A stretch of DNA of 10,000 nucleotides. Origin: Kiritimatiellota bacterium. Lineage in GTDB: Bacteria > Verrucomicrobiota > Kiritimatiellia > JAAZAB01. Positions 8,726 to 10,000 of the stretch are shown here, piece after piece (positions within the stretch are counted from its first letter, which is position 1; the number at the start of each line of letters is the position of its first letter). Location of the stretch: positions 1 to 10,000 of the forward strand of contig VSJD01000159.1 of NCBI GenBank assembly GCA_008636095.1, in the 5' to 3' direction. The translations under genes were made by a program, and so were the position numbers. The notes under the pieces were generated by a model. That model was not told the DNA's origin. It worked only from the letters and a program-made list of their open reading frames with translations, and did not search any database.

Positions 8726-9584
8726 AGCCGTTATTCCCGCCGCCGGTTTCGGTACCCGTTTCCTGCCGGCGGCCAAGTCCCAGCCGAAGGAAATGTTGCC
8801 CATCGTAGACACGCCCGTTATCCAGTACGTGGTGGAAGAAGCCGTGGCATCCGGCATTACCGACATCCTCATGATCATCGGCAAAGGCAAGCGCGCGATC
8901 GAGGAGCATTTTGACCGCAACTTTGAACTGGAATCGGAACTGGAAGCCAAGGGCAAAGTTGCCGAGCGCGAACTCTTGCGGCATATTTCCGACATGGCCA
9001 ACGTGCATTTTGTGTGGCAGAAACAGTTGAATGGGCTCGGCGATGCCGTGGCCTGCGCCCGATGCCACGTTGGCGACGAGCCGTTTGCACTTCTGCTGGG
9101 CGACACGCTCCTGGAATCGGCATCCTCCGTCACCAGCCAGTTGATAGACGTGTTTGACCGGTACCAGGAATCCGTGGTGGCCCTTGAGGAAGTGGAGCGC
9201 GCCAAGGTCAGCCGCTATGGCATCATGGCGGGCAGCGCGATCTCGAAGAATTTATATCTTATCTCGGACTTTGTTGAAAAACCCGATATAAACGAGGCGC
9301 CCTCCAACATGGCCATTGCCGGCCGCTATATCCTCACACCGGATATTTTCGACTGCATCGGCCGCCTGACGCCTGGTAAAAACAACGAAATCCAATTGAC
9401 CGATGCCCTGCGCCTGATGGTGAAAACCCGCGCTGTATATGGCCTGCGGTTCGATGGCGTCCGTTACGACATCGGAAACAAGCTGGACTTTATCAAAACC
9501 AACATTATCTTCGGCCTCAAACGCGAGGACATGCGTGAAGACCTGTTGGCCTTTTTGCGGGAAATTGCAGGAAAAGCAGAATGA
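8715..9584 (+). CDS. galU: UTP--glucose-1-phosphate (UDP-sugar) uridylyltransferase
   Basis: A 289-residue nucleotidyltransferase that couples a sugar-1-phosphate with UTP to a UDP-sugar and pyrophosphate. The N-terminal nucleotide-binding signature is AAGFGTRFLPAAKSQPKEMLP at 9-29 (G11, G13, R15 and K25 positions). GLGDAVACA at 107-115 binds the uracil side. GDT at 129-131 takes the place of the more usual GDD, keeping D130 for metal binding. VEKP at 187-190 and EIQLTDAL at 225-232 are further GalU signatures, and RYDIGNKLDFI at 250-260 stands for the usual YD-GDK motif. It overlaps the kinase gene by 11 bases and the following gene by ATGA. The family is GalU; whether the working substrate here is glucose-1-phosphate or glucuronate-1-phosphate cannot be told from sequence. 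Confidence 0.92.
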   Translation: MIRKAVIPAAGFGTRFLPAAKSQPKEMLPIVDTPVIQYVVEEAVASGITDILMIIGKGKRAIEEHFDRNFELESELEAKGKVAERELLRHISDMANVHFVWQKQLNGLGDAVACARCHVGDEPFALLLGDTLLESASSVTSQLIDVFDRYQESVVALEEVERAKVSRYGIMAGSAISKNLYLISDFVEKPDINEAPSNMAIAGRYILTPDIFDCIGRLTPGKNNEIQLTDALRLMVKTRAVYGLRFDGVRYDIGNKLDFIKTNIIFGLKREDMREDLLAFLREIAGKAE

Positions 9585-10000
9585 AACGCCAGGAATACAA
9601 AATTAGTTTCGAGCCAACCGGCCGCCAGGTGTATGCCCTCCCGGGCACCATTCTGCTGGAGGCGGCCGCCCAGGCGGGCCTGATCCTGCAGACTCCGTGT
9701 GGCGGCGCCGGCAAGTGTGGAAAATGCCGGCTGAAAGTCGTCAGCGGCATGTGTCCTCCATCCGCCAACTGCCGGCCAACCTTGGGCGAGACAGAGGTGG
9801 CGCAAGGTTATCGCCTGGCCTGCCAGGCCAGAATCCAAGGCGACCTTGTTGTGGAAGTGCCGGTCACTTCGCTTTTCGAATCGCAGCAACAGATCCTGGT
9901 CCAAGCCGCCAGCATGCCGCCAGGCTCCGCCAAAGCGCTCTCGCCTGGGCATAGCGCTTCGGCGGAGACTGGTCACCCTGGCGAGATGGAACTGTGCCCG
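9581..10000 (+). CDS. Ferredoxin/ASKHA-domain (RACE-type, DUF4445) protein, 5' part only
   Basis: The first 140 residues of a gene that continues past the window end with no in-frame stop. Residues about 5-94 form a plant-type [2Fe-2S] ferredoxin domain with cluster ligands C40, C46, C49 and C81 (C-x5-C-x2-C-x31-C), inside CGGAGKCGKCRLKVVSG and YRLACQARI. The following VPVTSLFESQQQILVQAA (93-110) is characteristic of reductive activators of corrinoid enzymes (RACE), whose C-terminal ASKHA ATPase domain would lie beyond the edge. Such proteins reduce inactive Co(II) corrinoid proteins of methyltransferase systems. A free-standing ferredoxin is less likely given that linker. The ATG overlaps the preceding stop (ATGA), with AGGA eight bases upstream. 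Residues about 112-135 in the linker look inserted and are encoded by a palindrome. Confidence 0.82.
   Translation, partial: MKRQEYKISFEPTGRQVYALPGTILLEAAAQAGLILQTPCGGAGKCGKCRLKVVSGMCPPSANCRPTLGETEVAQGYRLACQARIQGDLVVEVPVTSLFESQQQILVQAASMPPGSAKALSPGHSASAETGHPGEMELCP
9925..9967. repeat. Palindrome within the RACE-like gene linker
   Basis: CTCCGCCAAAGCGCT (9925-9939) pairs with AGCGCTTCGGCGGAG (9953-9967) at 14 of 15 positions around a 13-base loop. It is in frame and encodes residues 115-129 of a proline-, glycine-, serine- and alanine-rich stretch between the ferredoxin domain and the next domain. Flanking partial complements (TCTCGCC near 9939 and GGCGAGA near 9980) suggest a larger fold. 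It resembles a mobile palindromic mini-element inserted in frame. Confidence 0.65.

Noticed and set aside
9129..9131. GDT instead of GDD in the uridylyltransferase as an inactivating change
   Set aside because: The first aspartate, which binds the metal, is kept, and other GalU proteins vary at the second position; all other signatures are intact. The motif residues are 129-131 of the protein, encoded at about 9099-9107.

Overview
This window looks like a chromosomal housekeeping region of a Gram-negative-type bacterium. G+C is moderately high (estimated by eye). The order tgt, yajC, fused secDF, recJ, followed by a plant-glucuronokinase-like GHMP kinase, a GalU-type uridylyltransferase and the start of a corrinoid-activating ferredoxin/ASKHA protein, fits best with an anaerobic PVC-group lineage (Kiritimatiellota, Lentisphaerota or Verrucomicrobiota) or a neighbour such as Omnitrophota. 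That placement is inference from gene content and spacer style; no rRNA or marker alignment is available here.

Layout. Bases 1-1356 are on the minus strand: a DUF2442 small protein cut by the window edge (1-255) lies downstream of an RluA-family pseudouridine synthase (508-1356). The 252-base gap between them holds a compact palindromic element that folds on paper as a three-way junction (397-457). A divergent spacer (1357-1549) separates this from a long plus-strand run. That run is tgt (1550-2662), yajC (2791-3150), secDF (3323-5836), recJ (5833-7560, TTG start overlapping the secDF stop), a glucuronokinase-like GHMP kinase (7703-8725), a UTP-sugar-1-phosphate uridylyltransferase (8715-9584) and the N-terminal 140 residues of a RACE-type ferredoxin/ASKHA protein (9581-10000, open at the window end). 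The last three genes overlap by 11 and 4 bases and so form a tight translational unit.

Function. Tgt makes queuosine-type tRNA. YajC and SecDF are accessory subunits of the Sec translocon, a classical neighbourhood with tgt. RecJ is the 5'-3' single-strand DNA exonuclease. The kinase plus the uridylyltransferase could convert glucuronate to glucuronate-1-phosphate and then UDP-glucuronate, the plant-type salvage route. The last gene suggests corrinoid-dependent methyl transfer and hence anaerobic metabolism.

The most unusual feature is the non-coding and inserted DNA. Four spacers of the plus-strand run each contain a different family of short 'phrase' repeats (TATGGGAGTA-like, GACGCCAGAC-like, ACGAAATACGCAAAA-like, CAGAGGTCAGA-like), three of them folded back as long inverted repeats. 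Two protein genes, recJ and the terminal RACE gene, seem to carry short in-frame palindromic insertions at loop or linker positions, reminiscent of Rickettsia palindromic elements. No CRISPR array, transposase, rRNA or tRNA gene was seen.
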